Shown: positions 41,819-50,949 of the stretch, in pieces
Layout of the letters: each line of letters starts with the position of its first letter
How positions within the stretch are numbered: position 1 is the stretch's first letter
Assembly: GCA_963801715.1 (NCBI GenBank)
Contig: CAWDGB010000014.1
Span: 1 to 64,000 of the forward strand
Source of the DNA: CAVVJA01 sp963801715
GTDB lineage: Bacteria > Actinomycetota > Actinomycetes > Mycobacteriales > Jatrophihabitantaceae
Reading direction: 5' to 3'
DNA: 64,000 nt
Notes under the pieces: model-generated
Databases searched by the model: none
What the model was told of the DNA's origin: nothing
The model's input: only the letters and a program-made list of their open reading frames with translations
Made by a program: the position numbers and the translations under genes

Positions 41819-42278
41819 GCTGAGAGCGTCAGCTACGACAGCTGGTCGAGGCTAGGCCGATGGCAGATCTGTGGACCGGCTCGATGGTTGTCCACAGATC
41901 CTCGATCGGCATTGCGCTTGGACGGGATTGGGCCTGCGCGCCGGAGCGGGATCGGGCGTGGTGTGGGTGTCACGTGCGGACTGGCGCGGCATGACAACCG
42001 GTTGCGCGGGGAATACCAGGCCGACGGAGCCACTGGGTCGGGTGACGACGCCTCTGGAGGCAGCCGGCTTCGTATGTGGCAAATCGCCCATTTGCCGCCG
42101 AAAAGTGTGACGCTGAGCGGGCTGCAGGTGCGCTTATCCGGGACATTGGCGATGCCTAGGAATGGGCCCAAGCGGTCGACGCCGCAACCTTCGCAGGGAT
42201 AGGGAGTTGTTCCCATGTGCCCGGCCTCCTCAGCAGCGCAATGTCGAACTCGCAGGAGAAGCCCACGAGGAGGACACC
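41819..42278. other. 460-bp intergenic region
   Basis: Contains the inverted repeat at 41866-41900 and, at its right end, the AGGAGG ribosome site of the 51-residue gene. No other gene seen. Confidence 0.5.
41866..41900. promoter_or_regulatory. Inverted pair of DnaA-box-like sites
   Basis: GATCTGTGGAC (41866-41876) and GTCCACAGATC (41890-41900) are perfect 11-bp inverted arms with a 13-nt spacer. Each arm contains the core of a DnaA box (the right one reads TTGTCCACA). It lies about 50 nt upstream of the M23 peptidase start. Confidence 0.6.
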
Positions 42279-42434
42279 ATGCAGCCGTACTTCCAGACCG
42301 TGATCGAGTCTGAGGCGAGATACCACCGGGAGCAGTTGGCGAACGACTTCCGCCGGGCCGGCCGACGGGAGCGAGTTGGCGTTCGCGGCAACCACGAGCG
42401 GCGCTCGCACCTGTGGCGTCGCGACAGTTCGTGA
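42279..42434 (+). CDS. Small basic protein, 51 aa, unknown function
   Basis: Starts MQPYFQTVIESEARYHREQL and continues with an Arg-rich tail (RRAGRRERVGVRGNHERR). A strong ribosome site, GAGGAGG, lies 5-6 nt before the ATG, and a long terminator-like hairpin follows 32 nt after the stop, both arguing for a real transcription unit. The sequence predicts one amphipathic helix and a basic tail; I do not recognise a family with certainty. Confidence 0.6.
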   Translation: MQPYFQTVIESEARYHREQLANDFRRAGRRERVGVRGNHERRSHLWRRDSS

Positions 42435-42830
42435 CCGGCAGCACCTCATGATCGACATGCGACGGTCCGGGGGCCTCGGGCGCCGACACCAGGTCGGATG
42501 CGTCCGAGGTCCCCGGGATCGTCGGCCGGCGAGCGTCGCGTACCGCGATGACATCGTCTGGCAGCTCTGACCGGATCAGGTCAGTTGACAAGCCCTACCC
42601 GCGATGACTGGCACGAAGATCGCGCCGATCATCCCATTGACGCCACCTACGCCGAGCTGGGTGATAGCACAGCCTTAACTCGGGCCATTCGCCGCGGTAG
42701 ACGGCGTGATTACTCAAGTCGCCGAGCCGATCGGACACCGACGGACCCGCAGGATCTTGCCAGGTTGTCGAGCCTGCGCGCTCTCATGCGTGGCATAGAC
42801 GATCGAACAGTGTCAGGGTGTGCGGCCAGA
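42435..42830. other. 396-bp region before the AAA/LuxR gene
   Basis: Contains the hairpin at 42467-42516 and a TTGACA at 42585-42590 without a clear -10 partner. The frame of the next gene is open back to 42585 but has no good start there, so I treat it as untranslated. Confidence 0.4.
42467..42516 (+). terminator. Large stem-loop terminator
   Basis: CCGGGGGCCTCGG (42467-42479) pairs with 42504-42516 over 13 bp with one G-T wobble; a nested stem CCGAC/GTCGG sits in the loop. It is placed to terminate the 51-residue gene. Confidence 0.65.
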
Positions 42831-45794
42831 ATGGACGGCATGCCCCGTCCCGCGACTCCCCTGGTCGGACGAGATACCGAGCTGGCCGCTCTTCTCCGGC
42901 TACTCGACACCGTACGACCAGCCGGCCATCCCAACGCATCCGTCGTGTCCGGCGACGCCGGCGTTGGCAAGACGAGATTGCTCTCGGAGTTCGTTGAGGA
43001 GGCGAACGAGCGGGGGGTCCTGACTCTGGTCGGGCATTGTCTCGACTTCGGCGACGCCGGCCTGCCCTACCTTCCGTTTAGTGAGGCCTTTGGTCGTCTC
43101 GCCATCGACCAGCCGGAGGTGGTGGCGGACCTCCTGGCCAAGTTCCCGCCAATTGCCCGGCTGCTCCCACAGCACCGCCGGATGGGCGGGGCACTCGAGC
43201 CACCAGACGATCGGTTGGATCGCATCGATCTGTTCGATGCCGTCTTGGGCGCGTTGACCGAACTGGCCGGCGACCGATGGGTCGCTCTGGTTGTCGAGGA
43301 CGTCCACTGGGCCGAGCAGTCAACGCGTGACCTACTCGGGTTCCTCCTGGCCCGCATCTTCGACGCGCGCGTCGTACTCGTCATCTCCTATCGCAGCGAC
43401 GATCTGCATCGCCGGCACCCATTGCGGCACACGGTGGCCGAATGGGCCCGGTTGCCTACCGTCGACCGGCTCCCGCTGAGCCCGCTGCCCGCGGCAGAGA
43501 TCCGAGGGCTGGTGCGCGCCCTGCATACCGGTCCCATCAGCGAGGACGAGATTCAGCGCATCGTCGAGCGCGCTGAAGGCAATGCGTTCTTCACCGAGGA
43601 GCTGGTGGCCGCAACCGAGCGTGGGGGAGCATACGAATCGGTGCCAGCCGAGCTCGCCGACCTCCTCTTGGTGCGACTCGACCGGTTGACTTCGCAGGCG
43701 CGGCAGGTCGTTCGGGTCGCCGCGGTCGCTGGCCGGAGAGTCACGCACGGACTGCTCGCAGCCGTTGCGGATCTGCCTGATGGCGAGCTGGACGCGGCCC
43801 TTCGGGACGCCATAGACGAGCACATTCTCGAACCACGTGGCGACGACGGATACGGATTCCGCCATGCGCTCCTCGCCGAGGCGGTGTATGACGATCTACT
43901 TCCCGGCGAACGGGTCCGACTGCACGCGGCATATGCGCGGGCTCTCACCAAGGACGACATCGGAGGCACCGCGGCCGAGCTGGCCCGGCACGCGCGCGAG
44001 TCACACGACCTGCCCCTCGCATTCGAGGCGAGCGTTCGTGCCGGTGACGAGGCAATGACCGTCGCGGCGCCCCAGGAAGCGATGCGTCGCTACGAATCGG
44101 CGTTGGAGCTGCTGCCGAACCTGCCCACGGCAGCACAGGACGAGGCGGCGCTCGTTCGGGTAACTGCGGATGCGGCCGCGGCCGCCGGGCACCAGTTTCG
44201 GGCGGTCAGCCTGGTGCGAGACGCGCTATCTGAGATCGGCCCCCGGCTGGATCCGGCCGATCGAGCCGAGCTGCTCTACTCACTCGCCACGGGCTTGCTC
44301 AACGTTGATGTCGATGACGAAGCTCTGGTCGCGAGCACCGAGGCGTTGGGCCTCGTACCACTCGAGCCAGACAGCGCCCTGCGAGTCCGGTTGGCCACGT
44401 TGCACGCCCACGCCGCCATGGCGCTCGGGCGGGACGTCGAGGGAGCGCGCTCGGCTCAGGAGGCCGTCGAGATGGCCATCCGGCTCGGCGCGCCTGAGGC
44501 AGCAGCGGATGCTCGTACCACGCTCGCAGTGATCGAACGACGAGCGGGTGAGCCGGCCGCAGCGGCCCTGCAGTTGTCATCGATAGCCACCGAGGCGCAT
44601 GCCACTGGGGCTATCTCGGTCGAGCTGCGCAGCTGGTACAGCCTCGGATCGCTGTACTACGAGCAGGGCGACCTGGATCGAGCGATCGAGGCGTTCCAGA
44701 GTGGCATCGCTCGGGCGCATGCAGCCGGCCGCGACTGGGCTGCCTTCGGTCTCGAGGCGCGCACGCTGGCCGGTCTCGTCGAATATGCCCGGGGGAACTG
44801 GGACGCGAGCATGCGGCTGGCAGACGCCCACGGGGCCCCGCCGATCGCCGAGGCGTTGCTATCGGCGATGGGCATGATCGTGCGAGCGGGGCGCGGTGAT
44901 GCCTCCGCGCTTGACCTGATGGCGCGGCTGCAGCCCCGGTGGGCTCGCGACGGCATGCTCTGTGTCCTCACCGCGACGGCCACGATCGAGCTGTACACGA
45001 CGTCGGGTGAGCTGGACCGAGCGCTAGACGTTTACCACCAGGCAATGACCGAGCTGACCCGGCTCTGGCAGTCGAGTTGGTTCCAAGGACGCATTCGGTT
45101 CGGTGCGCAGATCGCGGCGGCGGCGGCCGCCGCGATCACCAGTCAGCCGTCAGCACGGCGGGCCGAGATCGTCGAGCAGATCCGGCCCATCGTGGAAGGT
45201 GGGCGAGAATCGGCTCATCGCGGGTTGCCGAAGGGGCGCGTACTCGGCGTGGAGAGCGTCGCCTGGCTCGCCAGATTAGAAGCTGAATGGGCCCGGCTGC
45301 GCTGGCTCGCCGATGTGGACCCCCCGTCCGCCGAGGACCACATCGCGCTGTGGGAGGCGAGCCTGGACGCTTTCTCGTTCGGTCACGTGTTTGAGCAAGC
45401 TCGGTCGCGAACCCGGCTCGCCGAGGTGCTCCGATCGGCTGGGCGTGGCGCCGAGGCTGCCGATGTGGTGGCGCCGGCCCGCGAGGCGGCCCGGCGGTTG
45501 GGCGCCGAGCCGCTGCTGGCCGAGATCCGAGCCTTGGCCACCGAGCGCGCCGTGACCCGAGAGCTAGGCGGCCCGCAAGCGCTCACCGCGCGAGAGCGGG
45601 AGGTTTTGGCGCTACTCGTCGAGGGGCGCACGAACCGCCAGGTAGCTCGCCAGCTCTACATCAGCGAGAAGACCGTCAGCGTCCACGTGTCGAGCGTCCT
45701 GGCGAAGCTCGGTGTGCGGAGCCGGGCAGAGGCCGCGGCCCTCGCGCAGCGTGACCACCTCGTTGGCAGCGCGGATTCGTCGCGCAATCCGTGA
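42831..45794 (+). CDS. Large AAA ATPase / LuxR-type transcriptional regulator
   Basis: A 987-residue LAL/MalT-like regulator. An N-terminal AAA_16 ATPase has Walker A SGDAGVGKTRLL (about residue 39) and the Walker B-like segment ALVVEDVHWAEQ; a long helical TPR-like middle (for example SLYYEQGDLDRAIEAFQSG) may bind a ligand; the C-terminal LuxR helix-turn-helix is LTAREREVLALLVEGRTN with RQLYISEKTVSVHVSSVLAKL. It should bind DNA when its ATPase is activated by an unknown signal. ATG 42831 is preferred (AGGG upstream); ATG 42840 is an alternative. Its targets are not evident. Confidence 0.88.
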   Translation: MDGMPRPATPLVGRDTELAALLRLLDTVRPAGHPNASVVSGDAGVGKTRLLSEFVEEANERGVLTLVGHCLDFGDAGLPYLPFSEAFGRLAIDQPEVVADLLAKFPPIARLLPQHRRMGGALEPPDDRLDRIDLFDAVLGALTELAGDRWVALVVEDVHWAEQSTRDLLGFLLARIFDARVVLVISYRSDDLHRRHPLRHTVAEWARLPTVDRLPLSPLPAAEIRGLVRALHTGPISEDEIQRIVERAEGNAFFTEELVAATERGGAYESVPAELADLLLVRLDRLTSQARQVVRVAAVAGRRVTHGLLAAVADLPDGELDAALRDAIDEHILEPRGDDGYGFRHALLAEAVYDDLLPGERVRLHAAYARALTKDDIGGTAAELARHARESHDLPLAFEASVRAGDEAMTVAAPQEAMRRYESALELLPNLPTAAQDEAALVRVTADAAAAAGHQFRAVSLVRDALSEIGPRLDPADRAELLYSLATGLLNVDVDDEALVASTEALGLVPLEPDSALRVRLATLHAHAAMALGRDVEGARSAQEAVEMAIRLGAPEAAADARTTLAVIERRAGEPAAAALQLSSIATEAHATGAISVELRSWYSLGSLYYEQGDLDRAIEAFQSGIARAHAAGRDWAAFGLEARTLAGLVEYARGNWDASMRLADAHGAPPIAEALLSAMGMIVRAGRGDASALDLMARLQPRWARDGMLCVLTATATIELYTTSGELDRALDVYHQAMTELTRLWQSSWFQGRIRFGAQIAAAAAAAITSQPSARRAEIVEQIRPIVEGGRESAHRGLPKGRVLGVESVAWLARLEAEWARLRWLADVDPPSAEDHIALWEASLDAFSFGHVFEQARSRTRLAEVLRSAGRGAEAADVVAPAREAARRLGAEPLLAEIRALATERAVTRELGGPQALTAREREVLALLVEGRTNRQVARQLYISEKTVSVHVSSVLAKLGVRSRAEAAALAQRDHLVGSADSSRNP

Positions 45795-46041
45795 CCAGCT
45801 AGACTGGCTGCCGTAGTCAGCACCCCACTCCCGTGGGGTGACTTCGCGTGTCCGCTCGACGAGGGTCCATCGCGTCGGGTAGGCGGCCAGCCTCGGTCCT
45901 CCAGTGACGATATGGCGGTGGAGGCCTCTGGCCGTGACGCCGGGCACCAGGGCGGCAGGGCCAACCGGCTCTGCCCGCGATAACCGAGGACCGCGGCTCG
46001 GCCGGTGCCGGACGCGGATGGAAACGAGGAGGACGACCGTC
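45795..46041 (+). promoter_or_regulatory. rpsB leader region with stem-loop
   Basis: The 247-nt gap contains a perfect 8-bp hairpin CACCCCAC-TCCC-GTGGGGTG (45821-45840) and ends with GAGGAGG (46026-46032). Could be the terminator of the upstream regulator gene or part of a ribosomal-protein leader for rpsB/tsf. Confidence 0.45.
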
Positions 46042-46944
46042 ATGGCCGTCGTCACGATGAAAGACATGCTCAACTCGGGCGTTCACTTCGGACATCAGAC
46101 CCGTCGATGGAATCCGAAGATGAAGCGGTTCATTCTTACCGAGCGCAATGGCATCTACATCATCGACCTGCAGCAAACGCTCACCTACATCGACCGAGCG
46201 TTCGAGTTCGTCAAGGAGACCGTGGCCCACGGCGGAACCGTGCTGTTCGTGGGAACCAAGAAGCAGGCGCAGGAGGCCATCGCCGAGCAGGCCACGCGCG
46301 TCGGAATGCCGTATGTAAACCAACGATGGCTGGGCGGCATGCTCACCAACTTCGCCACGGTCTACAAGCGCCTGCAGCGGCTCAAGGAACTCGAAGCGAT
46401 GGAGCAGGCCGGCTGGGAGGGCACGACGACGAAAAAGGAGCAGCTCATCCTCAGCCGCGAGAAGGACAAGCTCGAGCGCACTCTCGGCGGAATTCGGGAG
46501 ATGAGCCGCGTGCCCAGCGCGGTCTGGATCGTCGACACCAAGAAGGAGCACATCGCCGTCGGGGAAGCCCGCAAGCTGGGCATTCCGGTGATCGCCATCC
46601 TCGACACCAACTGCGATCCCGACGAGGTGGACTACAAGATCCCCGGCAACGACGATGCCATTCGCAGCGCTGCACTGCTGACCAGGGTGATCGCAGACGC
46701 TGTAGCCGAAGGCCTGATGGCCCGGGCTGCTGCTGCCGCCAATGCCGGACGAGACGAGAAGCCAGAGGCCGGGCGAGTGGCCTCCGACGAGCCGCTCGCC
46801 GAATGGGAGCGTGACCTGCTGCAGCCCGCCGGAATCCAGCAGTCGGACTCCTCGATCGATACGGCGACCGAGGTTCCGCACGGCGATGTGAGCGCCGAAG
46901 ACGCCGGCGAGCTGGCTGAGGCCCAGGACGAGACCGCACCCTGA
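46042..46944 (+). CDS. rpsB: 30S ribosomal protein S2
   Basis: Small-subunit protein, 300 residues. The core begins MAVVTMKDMLNSGVHFGHQT and carries RWNPKMKRFI, QRWLGGMLTNF and PVIAILDTNCDPDEVDY. A C-terminal acidic extension of about 60 residues (for example DVSAEDAGELAEAQDE) is typical of actinomycetes. ATG 46042 is set by the GAGGAGG 9 nt upstream. It starts the rpsB-tsf-pyrH-frr series. Confidence 0.96.
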   Translation: MAVVTMKDMLNSGVHFGHQTRRWNPKMKRFILTERNGIYIIDLQQTLTYIDRAFEFVKETVAHGGTVLFVGTKKQAQEAIAEQATRVGMPYVNQRWLGGMLTNFATVYKRLQRLKELEAMEQAGWEGTTTKKEQLILSREKDKLERTLGGIREMSRVPSAVWIVDTKKEHIAVGEARKLGIPVIAILDTNCDPDEVDYKIPGNDDAIRSAALLTRVIADAVAEGLMARAAAAANAGRDEKPEAGRVASDEPLAEWERDLLQPAGIQQSDSSIDTATEVPHGDVSAEDAGELAEAQDETAP

Positions 46945-46980
46945 TCCTTGATCACCTGATAACGAAGGACGAAGCATTCG

Positions 46981-47802
46981 ATGGCGACTATCTCTGCCGC
47001 TGACGTGAAGAAGCTCCGCGACGCCACGGGCGCCGGGATGATGGATAGCAAGAGGGCGCTCGAGGAGGCCGCCGGCGACTTCGACAAGGCGGTCGAGGTG
47101 CTGCGGGTAAGGGGCAGCGCGAAGGCAGCGAAACGTGGCGCCGAGCGCACGGCGGCGAACGGCCTGGTGGCTGCGGCCGAAAACGTGATGATCGAACTGG
47201 CATCGGAAACCGACTTCGTGGCGAAGAACGAGCAGTTCCAGACGCTTGCGGGCGACATCGTCGCGCACTTCGCGGGGTCGACCGCGAACGACGTCGAGTC
47301 GCTGCTTTCGGAGCGGCTGGCCGACGGCCACACCGTCGCCGAGAATATTGAGGGTCTGGCCGCGGTGATCGGTGAGAAGCTCGAGCTGCGCCGCGCGGTG
47401 AAGCTCCCCGGCACGGTCGCGTCATATCTGCACCGCAGGGCGTCGGACCTTCCTCCGCAGGTCGGCGTGCTGGTGCAATTCACCGGAGATGACGTTTCCG
47501 CCGCACGCGGAGCCGCGATGCAGGTGGCGGCAATGCGCCCACGCTACCTGCGGCGAGAGGACATTCCGACGGAGGTCGTCAACAACGAGCGCCGCATTGC
47601 CGAGGCGGCCGCCCGCGCTGAGGGCAAGCCCGAGCAGGCGCTCGCCAAGATCGTCGAGGGGCGGCTCAACGGATTTTTCAAGGACACCGTTTTGCTTGAC
47701 CAGCCTGCAGTCCAGGACAGCAAGCGAAACGTGCAAGCGGTCCTGGATGATGCAGGGGTGGCCGTCACCGGGTTCGCTCATTTCGAGGTGGGTACCGCCT
47801 GA
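46981..47802 (+). CDS. tsf: Elongation factor Ts
   Basis: Nucleotide exchange factor for EF-Tu, 273 residues. The N-terminal UBA-like domain (ISAADVKKLRDATGAGMMDSK), the TDFVAKN loop that contacts EF-Tu, and the core repeats are complete. It starts 36 nt after rpsB with a GAAGGA site and is probably co-transcribed with it. Confidence 0.96.
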   Translation: MATISAADVKKLRDATGAGMMDSKRALEEAAGDFDKAVEVLRVRGSAKAAKRGAERTAANGLVAAAENVMIELASETDFVAKNEQFQTLAGDIVAHFAGSTANDVESLLSERLADGHTVAENIEGLAAVIGEKLELRRAVKLPGTVASYLHRRASDLPPQVGVLVQFTGDDVSAARGAAMQVAAMRPRYLRREDIPTEVVNNERRIAEAAARAEGKPEQALAKIVEGRLNGFFKDTVLLDQPAVQDSKRNVQAVLDDAGVAVTGFAHFEVGTA

Positions 47803-47867
47803 GGCCGCCCAGGGCCGCCACCACGCTGATCGCAGGTCCACCGTCGCCGAGTGAGTAGGAAGCGCAG

Positions 47868-48599
47868 ATGACCGAAGAAGCGGCGGTGCCGATCTACCGT
47901 CGGATCATGCTGAAGCTGTCTGGTGAGGTGTTCGGCGGCGGGCAGATCGGTGTGGATCCGGATGTTGTCCAGAGCATCGCGCGACAGATCGCCGAGGTCG
48001 TTCGGCTGGGTACCCAGGTTGCGGTGGTTGTTGGCGGAGGCAACTTCTTTCGCGGGGCCGAACTCAGCCAGCGCGGCATGGATCGGGATCGCGCGGACTA
48101 CATGGCCATGCTCGGCACGGTCATGAATACCTTGGCACTGCAGGATTTCCTGGAGAAGCAAGGAATCCCGACGCGCGTGCAGACTGCGATCACCATGGGC
48201 CAGGTTGCCGAGCCCTACATCCCGCGGCGCGCGGAGCGACACCTGGAGAAGGGTCGCGTCGTGATCTTCGCCGCGGGAGTGGGGATGCCGTACTTCTCTA
48301 CGGACACGGCAGGCGCCCAGCGCGCGCTGGAGATCGGTTGTCAGGTCCTGTTGATGGGCAAGAGCGGTGTCGACGGCGTGTACGACGCCGACCCGCGGAC
48401 GCATCCTGACGCTGTCCGATTCGACACGATCAGCTACGACGACGTCCTATTGCGTGGGTTAGAGGTCGCCGATGCGACGGCATTCAGCCTGTGCCGGGAC
48501 AACGGCATGCCGATCATCGTGTTCGACCTGGCCGACGGCAACATCGCCCGGGTCGTCCGAGGTGAGAAGATCGGCACGCTGGTGAGCGCCACGGGCTGA
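47868..48599 (+). CDS. pyrH: Uridylate kinase
   Basis: Phosphorylates UMP to UDP; hexameric amino-acid-kinase family, 243 residues. Key features are IMLKLSGEVFGGG (phosphate site), VVVGGGNFFRGAELS, the UMP site near DRADYMAMLGTVMN, and LLMGKSGVDGVYDADPR. ATG 47868. Located between tsf and frr as in most bacteria. Confidence 0.96.
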   Translation: MTEEAAVPIYRRIMLKLSGEVFGGGQIGVDPDVVQSIARQIAEVVRLGTQVAVVVGGGNFFRGAELSQRGMDRDRADYMAMLGTVMNTLALQDFLEKQGIPTRVQTAITMGQVAEPYIPRRAERHLEKGRVVIFAAGVGMPYFSTDTAGAQRALEIGCQVLLMGKSGVDGVYDADPRTHPDAVRFDTISYDDVLLRGLEVADATAFSLCRDNGMPIIVFDLADGNIARVVRGEKIGTLVSATG

Positions 48600-48614
48600 C
48601 GAGGGGAGACGGAC

Positions 48615-49172
48615 GTGATCGACGAGACGCTCTTCGAGGCCGAGGAGAAGATGGAGAAGGCGGTCCACGTCGCCCGCGACGAGCTCGGCAGCCTGCGCAC
48701 CGGACGGGCGAGCCCGAACAGCTTCGCTCGGATGGTCGTCGACTACTACGGCTCTCCCACTCCGATCCCGCAGATGGCATCCGTCAATATCCCCGAGGCG
48801 CGGATGGCAGTCATCAAGCCCTACGACGCCGCCCAGCTCGGCGCGATCGAGCGGGTCATCCGTGACTCCGACCTCGGCGTCAACCCGACGAACGATGGAA
48901 CGATCATCCGCGTAGTCTTTCCGCAGTTGACTGAGGAGCGTCGGCGAGAACTGGTCAAAGTCGCCCGCCACAAGGGCGAGGACGGCAAGGTCTCGATCCG
49001 GTCGGTGCGACGGCACGCGAAGGACGCACTGGACAAGATGGCCCGCGACGGCGAGGTGGGTGAGGACGACGTTCGCCGCGCGGAGGCGGAGCTAGAGAAG
49101 ATCACAGGACGGTACACGGCGCAGGTGGACGAAGTCGTCAGGGCCAAGGAAGCCGAGCTTCTCGAGGTTTGA
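48615..49172 (+). CDS. frr: Ribosome recycling factor
   Basis: Splits post-termination ribosomes together with EF-G, 185 residues. The long three-helix bundle is evident (EEKMEKAVHVARDELGSLRTGR at one end, VRRHAKDALDKMARDGEVGE at the other) with the compact middle domain between. GTG 48615 follows GAGGGGA. Directly after pyrH. Confidence 0.96.
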   Translation: MIDETLFEAEEKMEKAVHVARDELGSLRTGRASPNSFARMVVDYYGSPTPIPQMASVNIPEARMAVIKPYDAAQLGAIERVIRDSDLGVNPTNDGTIIRVVFPQLTEERRRELVKVARHKGEDGKVSIRSVRRHAKDALDKMARDGEVGEDDVRRAEAELEKITGRYTAQVDEVVRAKEAELLEV

Positions 49173-49194
49173 GTGAGCGGGCATCGCAGCAGAC

Positions 49195-49212
49195 GGCACC
49201 GAGCAGGGTGCC
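49195..49212 (+). terminator. Short GC stem-loop after frr
   Basis: GGCACC-GAGCAG-GGTGCC forms a 6-bp stem 22 nt after the frr stop. Weak terminator or spacer structure. Confidence 0.35.
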
Positions 49213-49246
49213 GATGTGCTCTCGGGACGCGCGACCGAGGGCTGAG

Positions 49247-50307
49247 TTGAGCGAGCCCACGCGCCCCGGCCGACATCGCCGAATCGAGGCCGACGAGGAT
49301 CTCGACTCCGGCGTCAGATTCGTTCTGGATCTCGACGACGGCCCAGGAGGCGGCCGCCACAGCGTAGAGCGGGACAACCGCGCGGCCGCGCTGGACATCG
49401 CCTCTGCCGGAGTCCTGATCACCGAGCCGGGCTGGGCGCACGCGGCCAACACCGCAACGGTCCCGGCGGAGACTGCGAGGCCGGCCACCTCCGAAGCCGT
49501 CTCGCGTCGGGCGCAACCTTCCGGCGGCGATCGGCGTCGGGCTCGCTCTCGGCGCGGTGATCATTGCGAGCTTGCTGGTGTATCGGCCGAGTTTTGTCTT
49601 CCTTGTCAGTCTCGCCGTCGCCTACGGGATATTCGAGCTGACCCGGGCGATCGGTACGGTCGAGGCCCGGCCATCGCTCGTGCCCCTCGTGGTCGGAGGG
49701 GTCGCAATGCAGGCGGCGACGTGGTTCCGGGTTACGAACGGTCTGATAGTCACCCTGCTGGTGACAGTCTGCGGGGTCTTCATATGGCGGCTCGGCGAGG
49801 GAGTGGCCGGTTATCTGCGTGACGTGTCGGCGTCCGTTCTCGTGTTGCTTTATCTTCCTCTTCTCGCTGGCTGCGCCGTGTTGCTTGCTGTGCCGGACGA
49901 CGGTGCAGCGCGTGTCATGGCGTTCATTGGCACCGTCGTATGCAGCGACACCGGTGGGTATGCCGCCGGAGTCCTGTTCGGCAAGCATCCTCTCGCGCCG
50001 GTCGTCTCGAAGGGCAAGACGTGGGAGGGCCTTGCCGGTTCGGCGATTGCCTGCGCGTCTGTGCGGTGGCTTGATCATGTCGCTCACCTTCCATCGTCCG
50101 TGGTGGCAGGGCGTCGTGTTCGGCCTGGCAATCGCCGTCACGGCCACGCTGGGTGATCTCGGTGAATCCATGATCAAGCGAGACCTTGGCCTGAAGGACA
50201 TGGGCCGGTTGCTGCCCGGCCACGGGGGAATCATGGACCGGCTGGACTCCCTGCTTCCGTGCGCCGCCGTCGCCTATCTGTTGCTTTCCGCCTTCTTGGG
50301 AAACTGA
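49247..50307 (+). pseudogene. cdsA: Phosphatidate cytidylyltransferase, frameshifted as read
   Basis: Makes CDP-diacylglycerol, the precursor of all phospholipids. The N-terminal cytoplasmic part and first helices (RNLPAAIGVGLALGAVIIAS) run in one frame from about 49500, and the catalytic signature SMIKRDLGLKDMGRLLPGHG-GIMDRLD lies in a different frame after a join near 50062, where one extra base seems present. Upstream of 49500 the helix frame has no start codon back to a stop at 49416, so the N-terminus must also be in another frame; TTG 49247 (LSEPTRPGRHRR) is a plausible start. Since cdsA is normally essential, sequence error is the likeliest cause. Confidence 0.8.
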
Positions 50308-50367
50308 GCGCTGCGCCCCGGTTTGCCGCCACTCCGAACTGTCGGTGTGTTGTGGCAGGGTGGCCGT

Positions 50368-50949
50368 ATGTATGAAACCGAGGCTGATCTCGTTCGGCTG
50401 CAGGAGCTGATCGACGCGAGCTTTGCCCGGTCGTCGGAGCACCTGCTTTCGATCATGACGCCGCCGCGAAGACTCACGGCGCGCCGGTTGGCCCAGGATC
50501 TAACGAGTATCGCGGTGCTGAACGTGGCGACCGTGACCGCTCGCGGCGAGCCGCGGATCAGCGCCCTGGACGGACACTTCTTGCACGGCCGGTGGTACGC
50601 AACCACCTCGGGGACGTCGCCCAAAGTCCGACAGCTACGCGCCCGGCCCGGGATCAGCGCGGCCTACACGCCGCGGGACGGCTACGGCGTCTTCTGCCAT
50701 GGGACGGTCCGGTTGCTGCAACCGGGATCGGACGAGTATCAGGCGCTGACCGATCACTGCGTTCGTGTGTACGGGCAGTCCCCGCTCGAGTGGGGTCCAG
50801 ACATCGCCTACCTCACCATCGAACCTTCGTGGTTCGTGGGCTTCGCCATGACAGATGCGGAGCTGGCCGAGATCGAGGCACAGAAGGCAGAGCGGTCGGC
50901 GAACGTGGACAGCCCGACCGACTCGGCCCAACCAGCGGAGCAGCCGTGA
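50368..50949 (+). CDS. Pyridoxamine 5'-phosphate oxidase-fold protein
   Basis: A 193-residue split-barrel flavin/F420-binding-like protein. Characteristic parts are IAVLNVATVTARGEPRIS, a strand with ALDGHFLHGRWYATTSGTSPKVRQL and the GHGTVRLL-like FCHGTVRLLQPG. It may bind FMN, F420 or haem; sequence does not tell which. ATG 50368 follows AGGGTGG. Its stop overlaps the rlmN start (GTGA), an unusual partner wedged between cdsA and rlmN. Confidence 0.75.
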   Translation: MYETEADLVRLQELIDASFARSSEHLLSIMTPPRRLTARRLAQDLTSIAVLNVATVTARGEPRISALDGHFLHGRWYATTSGTSPKVRQLRARPGISAAYTPRDGYGVFCHGTVRLLQPGSDEYQALTDHCVRVYGQSPLEWGPDIAYLTIEPSWFVGFAMTDAELAEIEAQKAERSANVDSPTDSAQPAEQP

